A stretch of 64,000 bases of DNA from an uncultured Hyphomicrobiales bacterium (GCA_903828145.1 CAIKKY010000019.1:62001-126000), one strand, 5' to 3'. Counted from the first letter of the stretch, positions 1-11,440 are shown. Notes: generated by a model not told the origin, from the letters alone. Numbers and translations are program-made.

Positions 1-147
1 CCCGTGGGACTTGTCCATTTCGCGGTGGCCGGGGACGCGGGCACGCGGGCGCTCAAAAAGAATTTTGCTGGCCTCGACCGGGCCGGTGTTCGGCAGCAGA
101 GCGTCGTCGAGGCGCTGAAACTCCTCCGCAAAGCGGTTGGTGACTAG
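1..147 (+). CDS. cinA: CinA-family nicotinamide-nucleotide amidase, C-terminal end (partial)
   Basis: Frame 1 is open from the window edge to a TAG stop and encodes the last 48 residues, beginning PVGLVHFAVAG and ending in a helix rich in Val, Leu and Arg. This matches the C-terminus of the CinA amidase domain, which deamidates nicotinamide mononucleotide in pyridine nucleotide salvage. The N-terminal part lies outside the window, so I cannot say whether a MoCF-like domain is fused to it. The TAG stop overlaps the TAG stop of the convergent coq10 gene in a shared CTAG. The assignment rests on a short segment. Confidence 0.72.
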   Translation, partial: PVGLVHFAVAGDAGTRALKKNFAGLDRAGVRQQSVVEALKLLRKAVGD

Positions 148-575
148 CCGAAGCGCCGGTCGGCCTCGATGGCAAAGGCCTCAATGATTTCAGTCTGCTT
201 CAGCTCGAAGGCCGGTTCGGCCACGGCTGCGATCAGGCGATTGCTGATTTTGAAGTCAACATCGAAGCGAACGCGTGTGCCTGAGCCCTCGGGGCTGAAG
301 CTCCACTTGCTGAAGAGATAGGCAAAGGGACCATCCTTCGCGTCCGCCGCAATGGTCATGTCGGTCGCGTTGGCGGTCACCCGGCTGGTGTAGGACTGGG
401 TCACCGGACCAAAGCGGATGGTCATTTTGGCGAGCCGCGACCCATCAGGCTGCGTCCGCACCTCCATGGCATGGCAGTTGGGCAAAAAGCGCGGATAGGA
501 GTCGAGATCGTTGACGAGATCGAACATGCGCTGCGGCAGATGCGGCATATGCCGCTCAACAAAAAAATCAGGCAT
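144..575 (-). CDS. Coenzyme Q-binding COQ10/RatA family START-like protein
   Basis: This 143-residue protein begins [14 protein letters not shown] and contains the family pattern [16 protein letters not shown], typical of the polyketide-cyclase/START-like fold of COQ10 and RatA. Members bind ubiquinone or its intermediates and assist respiration. The RatA 'toxin' name comes from E. coli, and there is no reason to infer toxicity here. I chose the ATG at 575 because family members start at this motif; an upstream in-frame start at 629 would add 18 unconserved residues. The start overlaps the lipA stop by 8 bp, indicating translational coupling at the end of the pdh-lpd-lipA operon. The stop shares CTAG with cinA. 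Confidence 0.88.
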   Translation of the reverse strand: MPDFFVERHMPHLPQRMFDLVNDLDSYPRFLPNCHAMEVRTQPDGSRLAKMTIRFGPVTQSYTSRVTANATDMTIAADAKDGPFAYLFSKWSFSPEGSGTRVRFDVDFKISNRLIAAVAEPAFELKQTEIIEAFAIEADRRFG

Positions 576-1518
576 GGCCACGCTTAACACGACGGGCTGC
601 GCGCAGCCGCTCAAAATCCTCGCCGGCATGGTGCGACGAGCGCGTCAGCGGGCTGGCTGAAACGAGCAGGAAACCCTTGGTGGTGGCAATGGTCGCGTAG
701 GACTTGAACTCCTCGGGCGGCACATAGCGCATCACCGGATGGTGCTTTTTGCTCGGGGCGAGATATTGCCCGATGGTGAGGAAATCGACTTCAGCCGAGC
801 GCAGGTCGTCCATCAGTTGCAGCACTTCGTTCCGCTCCTCCCCCAGGCCCACCATGATGCCGGACTTGGTGAAGATATCGGGATCGAGTTCCTTCACCCG
901 CTGCAACAGCCGGATGGAGTGGAAGTAGCGCGCGCCGGGCCGGACCTTCAGATATTTCGACGGCACGGTTTCGAGATTGTGGTTGAACACATCGGGCTTG
1001 GCCGCCACCACGACTTCCAGCGCGCCATCCTTGCGGAGAAAGTCGGGGGTCAGGATCTCGATCGTGGTCTTGGGTGTCGCGGCGCGGATGGCGCGGATCA
1101 CTCTGGCAAAATGCTCGGCCCCGCCATCAGTGAGGTCGTCGCGATCAACCGAGGTGATGACGACGTGATTGAGCCCGAGGGTTGCGACCGCGCGGGCCAC
1201 GTTGTCGGGTTCGTTGGGATCGAGCGGGGTTGGAATGCCGGTCGCCACATTGCAGAACGCGCAGGCGCGCGTGCAGATTTCGCCCATGATCATCATGGTG
1301 GCGTGCTTTTTCGACCAGCACTCCCCGATATTGGGGCAGCCGGCCTCTTCGCAGACCGTCACGACCTTGTTGGCCCGCACGATCTCTTCAGTCTCGCGAT
1401 AGACCGGCGATCCCGGGGCTTTGACGCGAATCCAGTCGGGCTTTTTCAGCAGCACGTTATCGGGCCGATGAGCCTTTTCGGGGTGGCGCGGTCGCGCGTC
1501 GTCAATCAGGGTTACCAT
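568..1518 (-). CDS. lipA: Lipoyl synthase
   Basis: LipA is a radical SAM enzyme that inserts two sulfur atoms into protein-bound octanoyl groups to make lipoyl cofactors. The 316-residue protein shows the auxiliary-cluster cysteines Cys56, Cys61 and Cys67 ([12 protein letters not shown]) and the radical SAM CX3CX2C motif Cys82, Cys86, Cys89 (CTRACAFC). Near the C-terminus is [10 protein letters not shown], the position of the RSSYHA-type motif whose serine binds the auxiliary cluster; here the Tyr is His. It follows lpd after a 76-base gap. This makes sense because the lipoyl domains of PdhB and PdhC, encoded upstream, are its substrates. The length is normal. Confidence 0.96.
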   Translation of the reverse strand: MVTLIDDARPRHPEKAHRPDNVLLKKPDWIRVKAPGSPVYRETEEIVRANKVVTVCEEAGCPNIGECWSKKHATMMIMGEICTRACAFCNVATGIPTPLDPNEPDNVARAVATLGLNHVVITSVDRDDLTDGGAEHFARVIRAIRAATPKTTIEILTPDFLRKDGALEVVVAAKPDVFNHNLETVPSKYLKVRPGARYFHSIRLLQRVKELDPDIFTKSGIMVGLGEERNEVLQLMDDLRSAEVDFLTIGQYLAPSKKHHPVMRYVPPEEFKSYATIATTKGFLLVSASPLTRSSHHAGEDFERLRAARRVKRGHA

Positions 1519-1594
1519 GCTGTGCTCTTTTGCGCCCTTTGTCGCGGGCCGGGGCGGCGCGTTACAGCCCGTCCCGGTTGAAAATGCCCCCGGC

Positions 1595-3037
1595 TCAGAT
1601 GTTGAGCGCGCGGGAATAGGCGTCGAGCACGCTTTCCTTCATCGTTTCAGAAAGCGTGGGATGCGGGAAGATGGTGTGGAACAGATCTTCCTCGGTGGTT
1701 TCGAGCCCCATGGCGATCACGAACCCCTGGATGAGTTCGGTTACTTCCGGCCCCACCATATGCGCGCCCAGCAGTTCGCCGGTCTTGGCATCGAAAATGG
1801 TCTTCACGAGACCATCGGCCTCGCCCAGCGCCACGGCCTTGCCATTGCCGATAAAGGGGAAGCGCCCGACCTTGATGTCGCGTCCGGCTTCTTTGGCCTT
1901 GGCCTCGGTCAGCCCGACACTCGCCACCTGCGGCTCACAATAGGTGCAGCCCGGCACTTTCGATTTGTCGAGCCCGTGCACGCCCTTCTGGCCGACAATG
2001 GTCTCGACGGTTATGACCGCCTCATGCTCGGCCTTATGCGCCAGCATCGGGGGACCGGCGACATCGCCAATGGCCCAGACGCCCGGCACCGAGGTGCGAC
2101 CATAGGAATCGATCACGATGGCACCGCGCTCCATCTTCACGCCGAGCTTTTCGAGCCCGAGGTTTTCGGTGTTGCACATCACACCCACCGCCGAGATCAG
2201 ATGATCGGCGACGATCTGCTGCTTGGTGCCGTCTTTCAGTTCGATATGCGCCGTCACGGTGGTTTTGGTCTTGTCGACCTTGGTGACTTTGGCGTCGGTG
2301 ATGATTTTGATGCCGCGTTTTTCAAAGCGCTTCCGCACATGAGCGGCGATTTCAGCATCCTCAACCGGCAGGATCTGCGGCAGGAGCTCGACCACGGTCA
2401 CCTCAGCGCCCAAAGAGCGGTAGAAGGAGGCAAACTCCATGCCGATGGCGCCCGAGCCCATAATCACGAGCGATTTGGGGAACTGGTCCGGTTTCATGGC
2501 TTCGAAATAGGTCCAGATCCGGTCACCATCGGGCTCGATGCCGGGGAGCACGCGCGGGCGCGCGCCGGTGGCAATGATGATGTTTTTCGCCGTGTAGCGG
2601 CCCTCGGGCAGCACGGTTTTGGGCTGCGGATGCTGCGGCTCGACCGCCTTCTTGGTCATTTTGCCGACGACGATTTCATGGGGCGATAGAAGCTGCGCCT
2701 CGCCCCAGATGATATCGACCTTGTTCTTCTTCATCAGAAACTGCACGCCATTGTTCATCTGCCCGGCAATGCCGCGCGAGCGCTTCACAATGGCGCCGAT
2801 ATCAAAGCCCGGCTGACCGGCGCTCAGCCCGTAATCGGCCGCATGGGTCATGTGGCCGTAGATTTCGGCCGAGCGCAGCAGCGCCTTGGTCGGAATGCAG
2901 CCCCAGTTGGAACAGATGCCAGCCATGTGCTCGCGTTCGACAATCGCGGCCTTGAGCCCAAGCTGCGCTGCGCGAATGGCCGCGATATAGCCGCCCGGAC
3001 CGGCGCCGATGACGATGAGATCGTAGGAATTGGCCAT
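1595..3037 (-). CDS. lpdA: Dihydrolipoyl dehydrogenase (E3)
   Basis: This flavoprotein reoxidises dihydrolipoamide of the 2-oxoacid dehydrogenase complexes with NAD+. The 480-residue sequence has the FAD-binding [10 protein letters not shown] near residue 11 and the redox-active disulfide pair Cys42/Cys47 in [11 protein letters not shown]. It also has a central NAD-binding Rossmann segment ([14 protein letters not shown]) and the C-terminal FPHPTLSE catalytic His-Glu region. It lies 26 bases after the SGNH hydrolase gene in the pdh operon, so it probably serves PDH primarily. The ICSNWGC variant of the active-site motif separates it from the GGTCLN type usual in the second (OGDH-linked) alphaproteobacterial E3. 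Confidence 0.95.
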   Translation of the reverse strand: MANSYDLIVIGAGPGGYIAAIRAAQLGLKAAIVEREHMAGICSNWGCIPTKALLRSAEIYGHMTHAADYGLSAGQPGFDIGAIVKRSRGIAGQMNNGVQFLMKKNKVDIIWGEAQLLSPHEIVVGKMTKKAVEPQHPQPKTVLPEGRYTAKNIIIATGARPRVLPGIEPDGDRIWTYFEAMKPDQFPKSLVIMGSGAIGMEFASFYRSLGAEVTVVELLPQILPVEDAEIAAHVRKRFEKRGIKIITDAKVTKVDKTKTTVTAHIELKDGTKQQIVADHLISAVGVMCNTENLGLEKLGVKMERGAIVIDSYGRTSVPGVWAIGDVAGPPMLAHKAEHEAVITVETIVGQKGVHGLDKSKVPGCTYCEPQVASVGLTEAKAKEAGRDIKVGRFPFIGNGKAVALGEADGLVKTIFDAKTGELLGAHMVGPEVTELIQGFVIAMGLETTEEDLFHTIFPHPTLSETMKESVLDAYSRALNI

Positions 3038-3063
3038 CAGGCTATCCTTTGGTGTTTTGGGGC

Positions 3064-3708
3064 TTAAAGCCCGAGAGTAGCGGCAACGAGCGGCACGAGC
3101 CCCTCGCCAATGGCGCGGGTATTGGCCGCGTCGAGATGGACCCCATCAAGCGGGGTCGCCATCGCGACTTTGGCCGCGTCGAAAAAGCCCGATCCGGTAT
3201 CCTGCGCGATCCGTGCATAGTGGCCGGCGAATTTCGGGGCTTCCTCGGCGCCCAGCTGGAACATGGGCTTCAAATCCGCATGCGCGGTGGCGACCGTGAG
3301 GGGCGGCGAGACGATCAGCACTTTTGGGGTCGCGTGGACGCCAAAGGGATGGGTCTTCACGATTTCAACGAGCCGCTTGATGCCCATGGCCGCGCCCGAG
3401 GCAGTGCCATTGATATAGGGCTTTAAATCATTGGTGCCCAAAAACAGGATCACCAGATCGAGCGGTTTGTGGGTATCGAGCAGCGTCGGCAGCAGCCGGG
3501 CGCCGTTGCGGTCGGCAGCAGCGGAGAAATCATCGAACACCGTGGTGCGGCCGCCAAGACCCTCGGCAATCACACGCGCCCTGCCCTGCAGGCCCTCGGC
3601 GAGCACGGAAGGCCAACGGTTTTCAAAGGCATGGCGACCGCCGGTGGCGGCGTCGTGGCCGAAGGTCAGGCTGTCGCCGTAAGCGAGGATGGTTTTCATG
3701 GTGCTCAC
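3064..3708 (-). CDS. SGNH/GDSL-type esterase-like hydrolase
   Basis: The 214-residue protein carries all four SGNH blocks: GDSLTFG (nucleophile Ser) near residue 11, the Gly of [12 protein letters not shown] near residue 91 and DGVHLD (catalytic Asp-His) near the C-terminus. There is no signal peptide, so it is probably cytoplasmic. The substrate is unknown. A hydrolase of this family sits inside the pdh operon in many Hyphomicrobiales. The GTG start at 3708 overlaps the pdhC stop as GTGA; the ATG at 3699 ([10 protein letters not shown]) is an alternative. A link to acyl or lipoyl metabolism is inferred only from context. Confidence 0.85.
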   Translation of the reverse strand: MSTMKTILAYGDSLTFGHDAATGGRHAFENRWPSVLAEGLQGRARVIAEGLGGRTTVFDDFSAAADRNGARLLPTLLDTHKPLDLVILFLGTNDLKPYINGTASGAAMGIKRLVEIVKTHPFGVHATPKVLIVSPPLTVATAHADLKPMFQLGAEEAPKFAGHYARIAQDTGSGFFDAAKVAMATPLDGVHLDAANTRAIGEGLVPLVAATLGL

Positions 3709-5021
3709 ACCAGCATCATGACGGGGTTTTCGATCAGCGCCTTGAACGCGGCCAGCAGTTCGGCCCCGAGCGCACCATCGACAGCGCGGTGATCGCAGGA
3801 GAGCGTCACGGTCATGAAATGGCCGGTCTTGATGGCCCCCCTGTCAGCATAGACCCGCTCTTCGCCCGCGCCCACGGCCAGAATGGTGCCGTGCGGGGGG
3901 TTGATGACGGCGGCAAAGCTCTTGATGCCATACATGCCGAGGTTGGAGACCGACGAGGAGCCGCCCTGATATTCATGCGGGGCCAGTTTCTTGTTGCGCG
4001 CGCGGGTTGCAAGATCACGCACTTCATCGGAAATCTGGCGCAGCGACTTCTGCTCACAGGCCTTGACCACGGGGGTAAAGAGCCCGCCAGGCACGGCCAC
4101 GGCAACCGCCACATCGGCGTGCTTATGGTAGAGGATGGCGTCTCCGGCCCAGGTGGCATTGGCGAGCGGCACCTGCACCAGCGCCTGCGCCCAGGCCTTC
4201 ATGATGAAATCATTGACCGACAGCTTGTAGACGGGCTTGCCGTCCTTCTTCGGGGCTGCGGCATTGATCTCTTCGCGGGCAGAATTGAGCGCGTCAATCC
4301 GGCAGTCCAGCGTCAGATAGAAATGCGGCACGGTCTGCTTGCTCTCGGTGAGGCGCTGAGCCACCACCTTGCGCATGCCATCGTTGGGCACGATGTCGAA
4401 GGAGCCCGCGTCGTAAAGCGCCATGATCGCTTCGCGCGAGGGCGCGGCAGGCAATGTGCCCTGCCCGGCCGTCGGCGCTTTGGCCGGGGCCTTTAGCGGC
4501 GCTTTGCCGGCCTTGGCCGCTTCCACATCCGATTTCACCACGCGCCCATGCGGACCCGTGCCCGCAATCGCGGCCACATCGATCCCGGCCTCTTTCGCCA
4601 GACGCCGCGCGAGCGGCGAGGCAAAGGTGCGGGCCCCCTCACCGGCTGATGCCGGTGCTGCGGGTTTGAGCGGCACGGCGACAGGCGCCGGAGCGACCAC
4701 GACGGCGGCCGGTACCGGTTCGGCTTTGGCCGGGGCCGCAGCAGGTGGAGCCGCAGCGGCTTTCACCGGTGCAGTTTCGCCTTCGGTCAACAGCACGGCA
4801 ATCACCGCGTTGACCTTCACGTTTTCGGTGCCCTCGGGCACGGTGATTTCGCCGATCCGGCCTTCGTCCACGGCCTCGACTTCCATCGTGGCCTTGTCGG
4901 TTTCGATCTCGGCGATCACGTCACCGGCTTTGACGGTATCGCCCGCCTTGACGTGCCATTTGGCGAGCTTGCCCTCTTCCATGGTGGGCGAGAGCGCAGG
5001 CATGGTGATGTTGATGCTCAT
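3705..5021 (-). CDS. pdhC: Pyruvate dehydrogenase E2, dihydrolipoamide acetyltransferase
   Basis: E2 is the core of the pyruvate dehydrogenase complex and transfers acetyl groups from lipoyl-lysine to CoA. The 438-residue protein has one N-terminal lipoyl domain with the target Lys43 in [10 protein letters not shown]. An Ala/Pro/Val-rich linker follows, then a peripheral-subunit-binding domain around residues 133-170 ([12 protein letters not shown]...[10 protein letters not shown]). The C-terminal catalytic domain carries the CDHRAVDGA motif (active-site His and Asp). One lipoyl domain is usual for alphaproteobacterial PDH E2. It starts 7 bases after pdhB and its stop overlaps the SGNH hydrolase start. 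Confidence 0.95.
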   Translation of the reverse strand: MSINITMPALSPTMEEGKLAKWHVKAGDTVKAGDVIAEIETDKATMEVEAVDEGRIGEITVPEGTENVKVNAVIAVLLTEGETAPVKAAAAPPAAAPAKAEPVPAAVVVAPAPVAVPLKPAAPASAGEGARTFASPLARRLAKEAGIDVAAIAGTGPHGRVVKSDVEAAKAGKAPLKAPAKAPTAGQGTLPAAPSREAIMALYDAGSFDIVPNDGMRKVVAQRLTESKQTVPHFYLTLDCRIDALNSAREEINAAAPKKDGKPVYKLSVNDFIMKAWAQALVQVPLANATWAGDAILYHKHADVAVAVAVPGGLFTPVVKACEQKSLRQISDEVRDLATRARNKKLAPHEYQGGSSSVSNLGMYGIKSFAAVINPPHGTILAVGAGEERVYADRGAIKTGHFMTVTLSCDHRAVDGALGAELLAAFKALIENPVMMLV

Positions 5022-5028
5022 TGCCGCC

Positions 5029-6399
5029 TCACGACCGGTAAGTGACGGCGTTCACCGCCGCGATGACGTCATCGGTGCTCGGGAGCGCCAGCTTTTCGAG
5101 GTTTGCGGCATAGGGCATGGGCACGTCCTTGCCCGTCACGCGGACCGGCGGTGCATCGAGATAATCGAAAGCCTCGGCCACGACGCGGGCCACCAGTTCG
5201 GCGCCAATGCCCGACTGTGGCCAGCCTTCTTCCACCGTCACGAGACGCCCGGTCTTTTTCACCGAGGCAATGACCGTGGCGCTATCCATGGGACGCAGGG
5301 TGCGCAGGTCAATGAGTTCGACATCAACGCCCGCAGCCACCAGCTTTTCGGCCGCCTGGGTGGCGTAGCGCATGCCCATCGAGAACGAAACGATGGTCAC
5401 ATCCTTGCCTTCACGCGCGATCCGCGCCTTGCCGATGGGCAGCACGAAATCGTCGACCTTGGGCACAAGCCCGGTCGTGCCGTAGAGGATTTCGTTTTCA
5501 AGGAACACCACCGGGTTATTCGACCGGATGGCGGCCTTGAGGAGCCCTTTGGCATCGGCGGCGCTATAGGGCGCAATCACCACAAGGCCGGGCACGCTGC
5601 TGTACCAGGATGAATAATCCTGGCTGTGCTGGGCGCCCACGCGCGAGGCCGCGCCATTGGGACCCCGGAAAACGATGGGGGCAGTCACCTGCCCGCCGGA
5701 CATATAAAGCTGCTTGGCGGCCGAGTTGATGATCTGGTCAATCGCCTGCATGGCGAAGTTCCAGGTCATGAATTCGATGATCGGGCGGAGACCCGCAAAG
5801 GCCGCGCCGACGCCGAGACCGGCAAAGCCATGTTCGGTAATCGGGGTATCGATGACGCGGCGCTCACCAAATTCCTGCAACAGGCCCTGGGTGATCTTGT
5901 AGGCGCCCTGATACTCGGCCACTTCTTCGCCCATGACGAAGACATCGCCATCGCGACGCATTTCCTCGGCCATGGCTTCGTTCAGCGCCTGACGGACGGT
6001 GATTTCAACCATCTCGACACCAGCCGGCAGATCGGGGTCGTTCTGGGGCGTAAACCCGGGCTGCGCCGGTGCGGCGGCTGCGGTCGGCGCTGGCGCCGTG
6101 GTGGCGGGTGCGGCCACCGGGGCCGGCGCGGCTTTCGGGCTGGCGCTCGCGTCTTCCCCTTCGGCGAGCAGCGTGGCAATCGGCGTATTCACCTTCACCG
6201 CCTCGGTGCCCTCGGACACGAAGATTTCGCCCACGGTGCCGGTATCGACCGATTCCACTTCCATGGTGGCCTTGTCGGTTTCAATCTCGGCGAGCACGTC
6301 GCCGGGCTTCACCGCATCGCCGGGCTTCACGAGCCACTTTGCGAGCTTGCCCTCTTCCATGGTGGGCGAGAGCGCGGGCATCAGAATGGTGATGGGCAT
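5029..6399 (-). CDS. pdhB: Pyruvate dehydrogenase E1 beta subunit with fused lipoyl domain
   Basis: The 456-residue protein is E1-beta, which with PdhA decarboxylates pyruvate and acetylates lipoyl groups. Residues 1-80 form a lipoyl domain with target Lys43 ([11 protein letters not shown]), almost identical to that of PdhC. An Ala/Pro/Thr linker to about residue 130 joins it to the transketolase-like pyrimidine-binding domain ([28 protein letters not shown]) and the C-terminal transketolase domain. Classical E1-beta has no lipoyl domain; the fusion is established in Rhizobiales and related groups. It begins 3 bases after pdhA. Confidence 0.95.
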   Translation of the reverse strand: MPITILMPALSPTMEEGKLAKWLVKPGDAVKPGDVLAEIETDKATMEVESVDTGTVGEIFVSEGTEAVKVNTPIATLLAEGEDASASPKAAPAPVAAPATTAPAPTAAAAPAQPGFTPQNDPDLPAGVEMVEITVRQALNEAMAEEMRRDGDVFVMGEEVAEYQGAYKITQGLLQEFGERRVIDTPITEHGFAGLGVGAAFAGLRPIIEFMTWNFAMQAIDQIINSAAKQLYMSGGQVTAPIVFRGPNGAASRVGAQHSQDYSSWYSSVPGLVVIAPYSAADAKGLLKAAIRSNNPVVFLENEILYGTTGLVPKVDDFVLPIGKARIAREGKDVTIVSFSMGMRYATQAAEKLVAAGVDVELIDLRTLRPMDSATVIASVKKTGRLVTVEEGWPQSGIGAELVARVVAEAFDYLDAPPVRVTGKDVPMPYAANLEKLALPSTDDVIAAVNAVTYRS

Positions 6400-6402
6400 G
6401 GT

Positions 6403-7422
6403 TTACGCTCCCAATCCGTCGACATAGACATCGGTGTACAGCTCGGCGGGTGCCGGTTCGGTATCGGCGGTCGCAAAATCCGCGGCCTCGGTGACGATGG
6501 CGCGAATTTCGGCCTCGACCGCCTTGAACCAATCTTCATCGCCATAGCGCTTGTCGAGGATGCGGGCCTTTACCTGCTCGATCGGATCGTGCTCGGCGCG
6601 CATGGTCGAGACTTCATCCTTTGAGCGGTATTTGGCCGGATCGGACATGGAATGGCCGCGATAGCGGTAGGTCAGCATTTCAAGGATATAGGGGCCCTTG
6701 CCCGAGCGGGCATGCTCGATGGCGCGCTTGGCCGCATCATGGACCATGCGCACATCCATGCCATCGACCTGTTCGCCCTCAATGCCAAACGAGACGCCAC
6801 GAAGGCTGAGGTTCGGCTGGCCCGAGGCGCGGGTGACCGCGGTGCCCATGCCATAGCGGTTGTTTTCGATGATGTAGACCGCCGGGAGGTTCCAGAGCTT
6901 GGCCATATTGAAGCTCTCGTAGACCTGCCCCTGGTTCGAGGCGCCGTCGCCGAAATACGAGATCGAAACCGTGTTATCGCCGCGATATTTCGAGGCAAAG
7001 GCGAGGCCGGTGCCGAGCGACACCTGCGCGCCCACAATGCCATTGCCGCCGTAAAAGCGATGCTCGTTCGAGAACATGTGCATCGAGCCGCCCTTGCCTT
7101 TCGACAGGCCGCCCTGTCGTCCGGTCAGTTCGGCCATGACGCCTTTGGGGTCGAGCCCCATCACCAGCATGTGGCCGTGGTCGCGGTAGCCGGTGATCTG
7201 GGCATCCTTGCCCTTGTGCGAGGCCATGGTGACGCCGGTCACCACCGCTTCCTGCCCAATATACAGGTGGCAGAACCCCCCGATCAGGCCCATGCCGTAC
7301 ATCTGGCCGGCTTTTTCTTCAAAGCGCCGGATGAGCAGCATGTCGCGAAACGCGGCCAGCTCCTGATCTTTGGTGAGTTCGGGAATATTCGCCTTGGGCT
7401 TGTCGGCCGGCTTGCGCGCCAT
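6403..7422 (-). CDS. pdhA: Pyruvate dehydrogenase E1 alpha subunit
   Basis: The 339-residue protein binds thiamine diphosphate and forms the E1 heterotetramer with PdhB. The ThDP motif runs from GDGASNQGQ to the IIENN segment at about residues 155-185. The loop YRYRGHSMSDP is the region phosphorylated in mitochondrial E1-alpha. It is the first gene of the pdh-lpd-lipA-coq10 operon. A GGAGCTCTTC sequence precedes the ATG and gives a good ribosome-binding site. The 103 bases to ftsB should hold the operon promoter, but I cannot identify it with confidence. Confidence 0.95.
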   Translation of the reverse strand: MARKPADKPKANIPELTKDQELAAFRDMLLIRRFEEKAGQMYGMGLIGGFCHLYIGQEAVVTGVTMASHKGKDAQITGYRDHGHMLVMGLDPKGVMAELTGRQGGLSKGKGGSMHMFSNEHRFYGGNGIVGAQVSLGTGLAFASKYRGDNTVSISYFGDGASNQGQVYESFNMAKLWNLPAVYIIENNRYGMGTAVTRASGQPNLSLRGVSFGIEGEQVDGMDVRMVHDAAKRAIEHARSGKGPYILEMLTYRYRGHSMSDPAKYRSKDEVSTMRAEHDPIEQVKARILDKRYGDEDWFKAVEAEIRAIVTEAADFATADTEPAPAELYTDVYVDGLGA

Positions 7423-7525
7423 GAAGAGCTCCGCGTGACAAAGAGGACGCCAAGTGCGCCCGATGGTTCAGTTTAGCCCAAGCCCGCCCCGCTGACGAGG
7501 GTAACCCGAGCCAGAAGAATACGTG

Positions 7526-7924
7526 CTAATCTATTGGATTGGCAGGCGTTTCTTCAATTAACGGGTATTCGGTTGATTTCATGGATGAACCGGAAATCGG
7601 TTTACCAGAGGCAGGATCGACCATGACCACGATATCATCGGGTTCGCTCATGGCCAGAAGGGCCCGGGCCCGTTCGGACACAATATCGGGATCAAGGCTC
7701 GAGGACTTGAACAGATCGATGCGGTGCCGATAGCTGTCGACTTCCGCCGCAAGCGCAGAGGACTGCGCGGTCAACTCCGCAATATCGGCCTCGAGCGCTT
7801 CGCGGCTTTCGATGCCGAATTGGCCGCTCAACACTGAATAGCCCAGATACACCCCGGCGCTCATCAGAATGAGCGTGACCAGCAGGTGGCGCCAGAACGG
7901 CGGGCGTTTGAGGCGGGTGGACAT
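7526..7924 (-). CDS. ftsB: Septum formation initiator family protein (FtsB/DivIC-like)
   Basis: This 132-residue protein has a short cytoplasmic N-terminus (MSTRLKRPPFWRH), one transmembrane helix (LLVTLILMSAGVYLGYSVL) and then a coiled-coil stretch rich in Ala, Glu and Leu to about residue 85. That is the FtsB/DivIC architecture of the divisome, linking FtsL and FtsQ to septal peptidoglycan synthesis. I chose the ATG at 7924, which has CAGGG upstream; the GTG at 7948 adds eight residues. It lies downstream of eno and upstream of pdhA, an arrangement conserved in alphaproteobacteria. The eno terminator-like hairpin separates it from eno. Confidence 0.88.
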   Translation of the reverse strand: MSTRLKRPPFWRHLLVTLILMSAGVYLGYSVLSGQFGIESREALEADIAELTAQSSALAAEVDSYRHRIDLFKSSSLDPDIVSERARALLAMSEPDDIVVMVDPASGKPISGSSMKSTEYPLIEETPANPID

Positions 7925-8002
7925 GGGCGGACCCTGAATAAACCGCACCCTTCATAGTTCCCAACCCGTTAAGGACCGGTTGCCTCCCTGTTCCGCCAAG
8001 AC

Positions 8003-8036
8003 AAACCCCGAAACGCCGCAGGGCATTCCGGGGTTT
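8003..8036 (-). terminator. Terminator-like hairpin after eno
   Basis: AAACCCCG (8003-8010) is complementary to CGGGGTTT (8029-8036). This gives an 8-bp stem with a long, partly structured loop. On the minus strand it follows the eno stop by about 20 bases and is followed by GTCTT rather than a clean T run, so it may only attenuate transcription into ftsB. On the plus strand the stem is followed by TTGA. Confidence 0.55.
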
Positions 8037-8057
8037 TTGAGGCAGGTAAGGCTAAGT

Positions 8058-9353
<1,296 letters not shown>

Positions 9354-9404
9354 TTAGGGGCTCTCATAGGTGAGCCGCGTGACAGGGAAAAGACCCTCCA
9401 CCAA

Positions 9405-10382
9405 CTATTTTGCTGCGAAAGCCGGTCCGGGGTCGATTTCACCCGCTGCAATCAGCCAGCGCACCGCCTCTTCAACCGCTTCAAGGCTTGAATAGCGGGG
9501 CTGATAGCCGAGCCGGGTGCGCGCCTTGTCGATGGCATGGCAGGGCGAGCGCACAATGTGCTCCCAGGTCGCCTCGGCCTCCGCCGGGTCGCGGCCCTGC
9601 CGCCACATCTCATAGGGCATGAAGCTGATGCGGGGGATATGGCCAAAGAACCGGAACATGTGGCTTGCATAGCCCTTGAGGTTTAAGGCAGCGGGCGACA
9701 CGGCGTTGAAGGCCTCGCCCACGGCTGCCCCGTGCGCCGCGATGGCACGCACCACGAGCTGCGCCACATCATCGGCATGCACGTGATGGACGGTTTCTAG
9801 CCCGAAATTGGGAATGATCAGTTCCCGGCCCGCCGCAATATGGGCAAAGACCTGCGGGTTGAAATGGCCCAAGGGGTTAAGCGGCGCCCAACCGGGCCCG
9901 ACGATATGCCCGGGGCGAAACACAGTGGCGGGAAAGCCGGTGCGCCGGGCTTCGGCAAGGAGCCAGGTCTCGATTTCGGCCTTGGCGCTGCCATAGACAC
10001 CAAAGCCGTTGAGCGGCTGGTCCTCGGTGGCCGGGATTTCGCCATTGGCGCCATAGACCCAGATGGTGCCGCAGTGGAGGAAATGCGCCACCCGGCCGCG
10101 CAGCGCCTCAACCAGATGTTTTGTCGAGGCCAGCGTGAAGGCAATCATGTCGATGACGATATCCGCATCGAGTGCCGCAATCTGCCGGCCAAAGCTCCCG
10201 TCGGCCTCAGCGGCCTCGCGATCAATGACCACAGACTCGACCTCGGCCCAGGCGCCATCGGGCCGGTAGGGCTCTTTGAGCCCGCGCGTGACATTGATGA
10301 CCCGATGCCCGGCTTTGACGAGGCGCGGCACGAGATAGGTCCCCACATGGCCCGAACCGCCGATGACTGCAATTTTCGCCAT
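9405..10382 (-). CDS. NAD-dependent epimerase/dehydratase (extended SDR)
   Basis: The 325-residue protein has a Rossmann N-terminus with GGSGHVGTYL (the GxxGxxG cofactor motif) at residues 8-14 and an active-site YGSAK near residue 137 that fits the SDR YxxxK dyad. The C-terminal substrate region is atypical, so the sugar or other substrate cannot be named. It is a single gene between eno and the divergent VOC gene, and no sugar-nucleotide pathway genes flank it. Confidence 0.82.
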   Translation of the reverse strand: MAKIAVIGGSGHVGTYLVPRLVKAGHRVINVTRGLKEPYRPDGAWAEVESVVIDREAAEADGSFGRQIAALDADIVIDMIAFTLASTKHLVEALRGRVAHFLHCGTIWVYGANGEIPATEDQPLNGFGVYGSAKAEIETWLLAEARRTGFPATVFRPGHIVGPGWAPLNPLGHFNPQVFAHIAAGRELIIPNFGLETVHHVHADDVAQLVVRAIAAHGAAVGEAFNAVSPAALNLKGYASHMFRFFGHIPRISFMPYEMWRQGRDPAEAEATWEHIVRSPCHAIDKARTRLGYQPRYSSLEAVEEAVRWLIAAGEIDPGPAFAAK

Positions 10383-10446
10383 GGAATGATGTCTTCCCGT
10401 TTACGCCGATGACCGGTATTCATTGAGGGAAAGAGGAGAAGAGTCC

Positions 10447-10866
10447 ATGAGCTTTATCAAGCAGGTGGCGCATGTATGCGCCTTTACCAACGACCTCGGC
10501 GCCACCGAGACATTCTGGACCGAGGTGCTGCAATTGCCCATCACGTTCCGCTTCACGCGGCAGGGCAAGCCCTATGGGTTCTATTTCACCGCCGGGGGCC
10601 GCACCAATGTGGAATTCTTCGAGAAGGCGGATGCGCGGTTTGAGGAGACCAACCGCATCAACCATATCGCTTTTGAAGTCGAAGACATGGACAAGGCCGT
10701 GGCCCATATCCGCAGCAAGGGCGTGAGCATCACCGACAAAAAGTTCGGTGTCGATGAGACCTGGCAGGCCTGGACCGCCGATCCCAATGGCATCAAGATT
10801 GAACTGTTTCAGTATACGCCGACGAGCGCGCAATTCGTGGGCGGCGATCGCGCCGCCGACTGGTAA
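10447..10866 (+). CDS. VOC-superfamily (glyoxalase/bleomycin-resistance fold) protein
   Basis: The 139-residue single VOC domain protein has the paired beta-alpha-beta-beta-beta pattern. It begins with KQVAHVCAFTNDLGATETFW and includes RINHIAFEVEDMDKAVAHIR and a C-terminal DPNGIKIELFQY, which supply the usual metal-binding His and Glu positions. Function may be lactoylglutathione lyase, dioxygenase or other; the sequence does not decide. I chose the ATG at 10447 because GAGGAG lies 8 bases upstream. It is divergent from the epimerase gene and converges on yaiI with 3 bases between them. Confidence 0.83.
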   Translation: MSFIKQVAHVCAFTNDLGATETFWTEVLQLPITFRFTRQGKPYGFYFTAGGRTNVEFFEKADARFEETNRINHIAFEVEDMDKAVAHIRSKGVSITDKKFGVDETWQAWTADPNGIKIELFQYTPTSAQFVGGDRAADW

Positions 10867-10869
10867 GGA

Positions 10870-11313
10870 TCAGCGGGCGAGGCGGGAAACCGCCTCGTCC
10901 AGCGCCTGCAGGAAGCGGCTGCGGTCCTTGGGGCCGAATTCGGCGTTATATCCCCGGCTTTCGCCGGTTTCACGAAGGTGCTGGTTGAGCGCCCGCGTCG
11001 CGAGCGCCGAGCCGATATTGGCGACGGTGAACACCCGTCCGGTCGGCCCCATGGCGAGCGCGCCCGCCTTCAGCGCGCGGCTTGCGAGCGGAATATCGGC
11101 CGTAATCACGATATCGTCGGGCCCGGCGCGCTCGGCAATCCAGTCATCGGCGACATCAGGGCCCTCGGGCACCATGACATGGGTCACCACAGGGTTCCGC
11201 GACGGGCGGAGCCCGAAATTGGCGACCAGGGTGACGGCCACGCCATGCCGATCCGCGACCCGCAGGATTTCGTCCTTGACCGGACAGGCGTCGGCATCGA
11301 CATAAATCATCAT
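10870..11313 (-). CDS. YaiI/YqxD (UPF0178) family protein
   Basis: The 147-residue protein begins MMIYVDADACPVKDEILRVA, the hallmark of the UPF0178 family, and contains DDIVITADIPLASRAL and FTVANIGSALATRAL. The early Asp cluster suggests a PIN-like nuclease fold, but no biochemical role is established for the family. The start could be either of two tandem ATGs at 11313 and 11310. No operon partner is evident. Confidence 0.9.
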   Translation of the reverse strand: MMIYVDADACPVKDEILRVADRHGVAVTLVANFGLRPSRNPVVTHVMVPEGPDVADDWIAERAGPDDIVITADIPLASRALKAGALAMGPTGRVFTVANIGSALATRALNQHLRETGESRGYNAEFGPKDRSRFLQALDEAVSRLAR

Positions 11314-11440
11314 AGGCGCGGTCCCCGGGTCGGCTGGGCCCCTTGTGCCTTGAGCGGACCGGTTCGACAAGTATTGCCGTTGAGTTGAGACGTGCGGGCG
11401 CGGGTGCTAAGCGAGCCCGATGCCGCAAGCGAGGATTCCC

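Noticed and set aside
144-575. RatA toxin of a toxin-antitoxin system
   Set aside because: The RatA label comes from distant E. coli homology. The lipA-linked gene fits the COQ10 ubiquinone-binding family and has no antitoxin partner.
11341-11440. A GGTTCGA-like T-loop sequence between yaiI and the nucleosidase gene
   Set aside because: No acceptor stem, anticodon arm or matching D-loop surrounds it, so it is not a tRNA.
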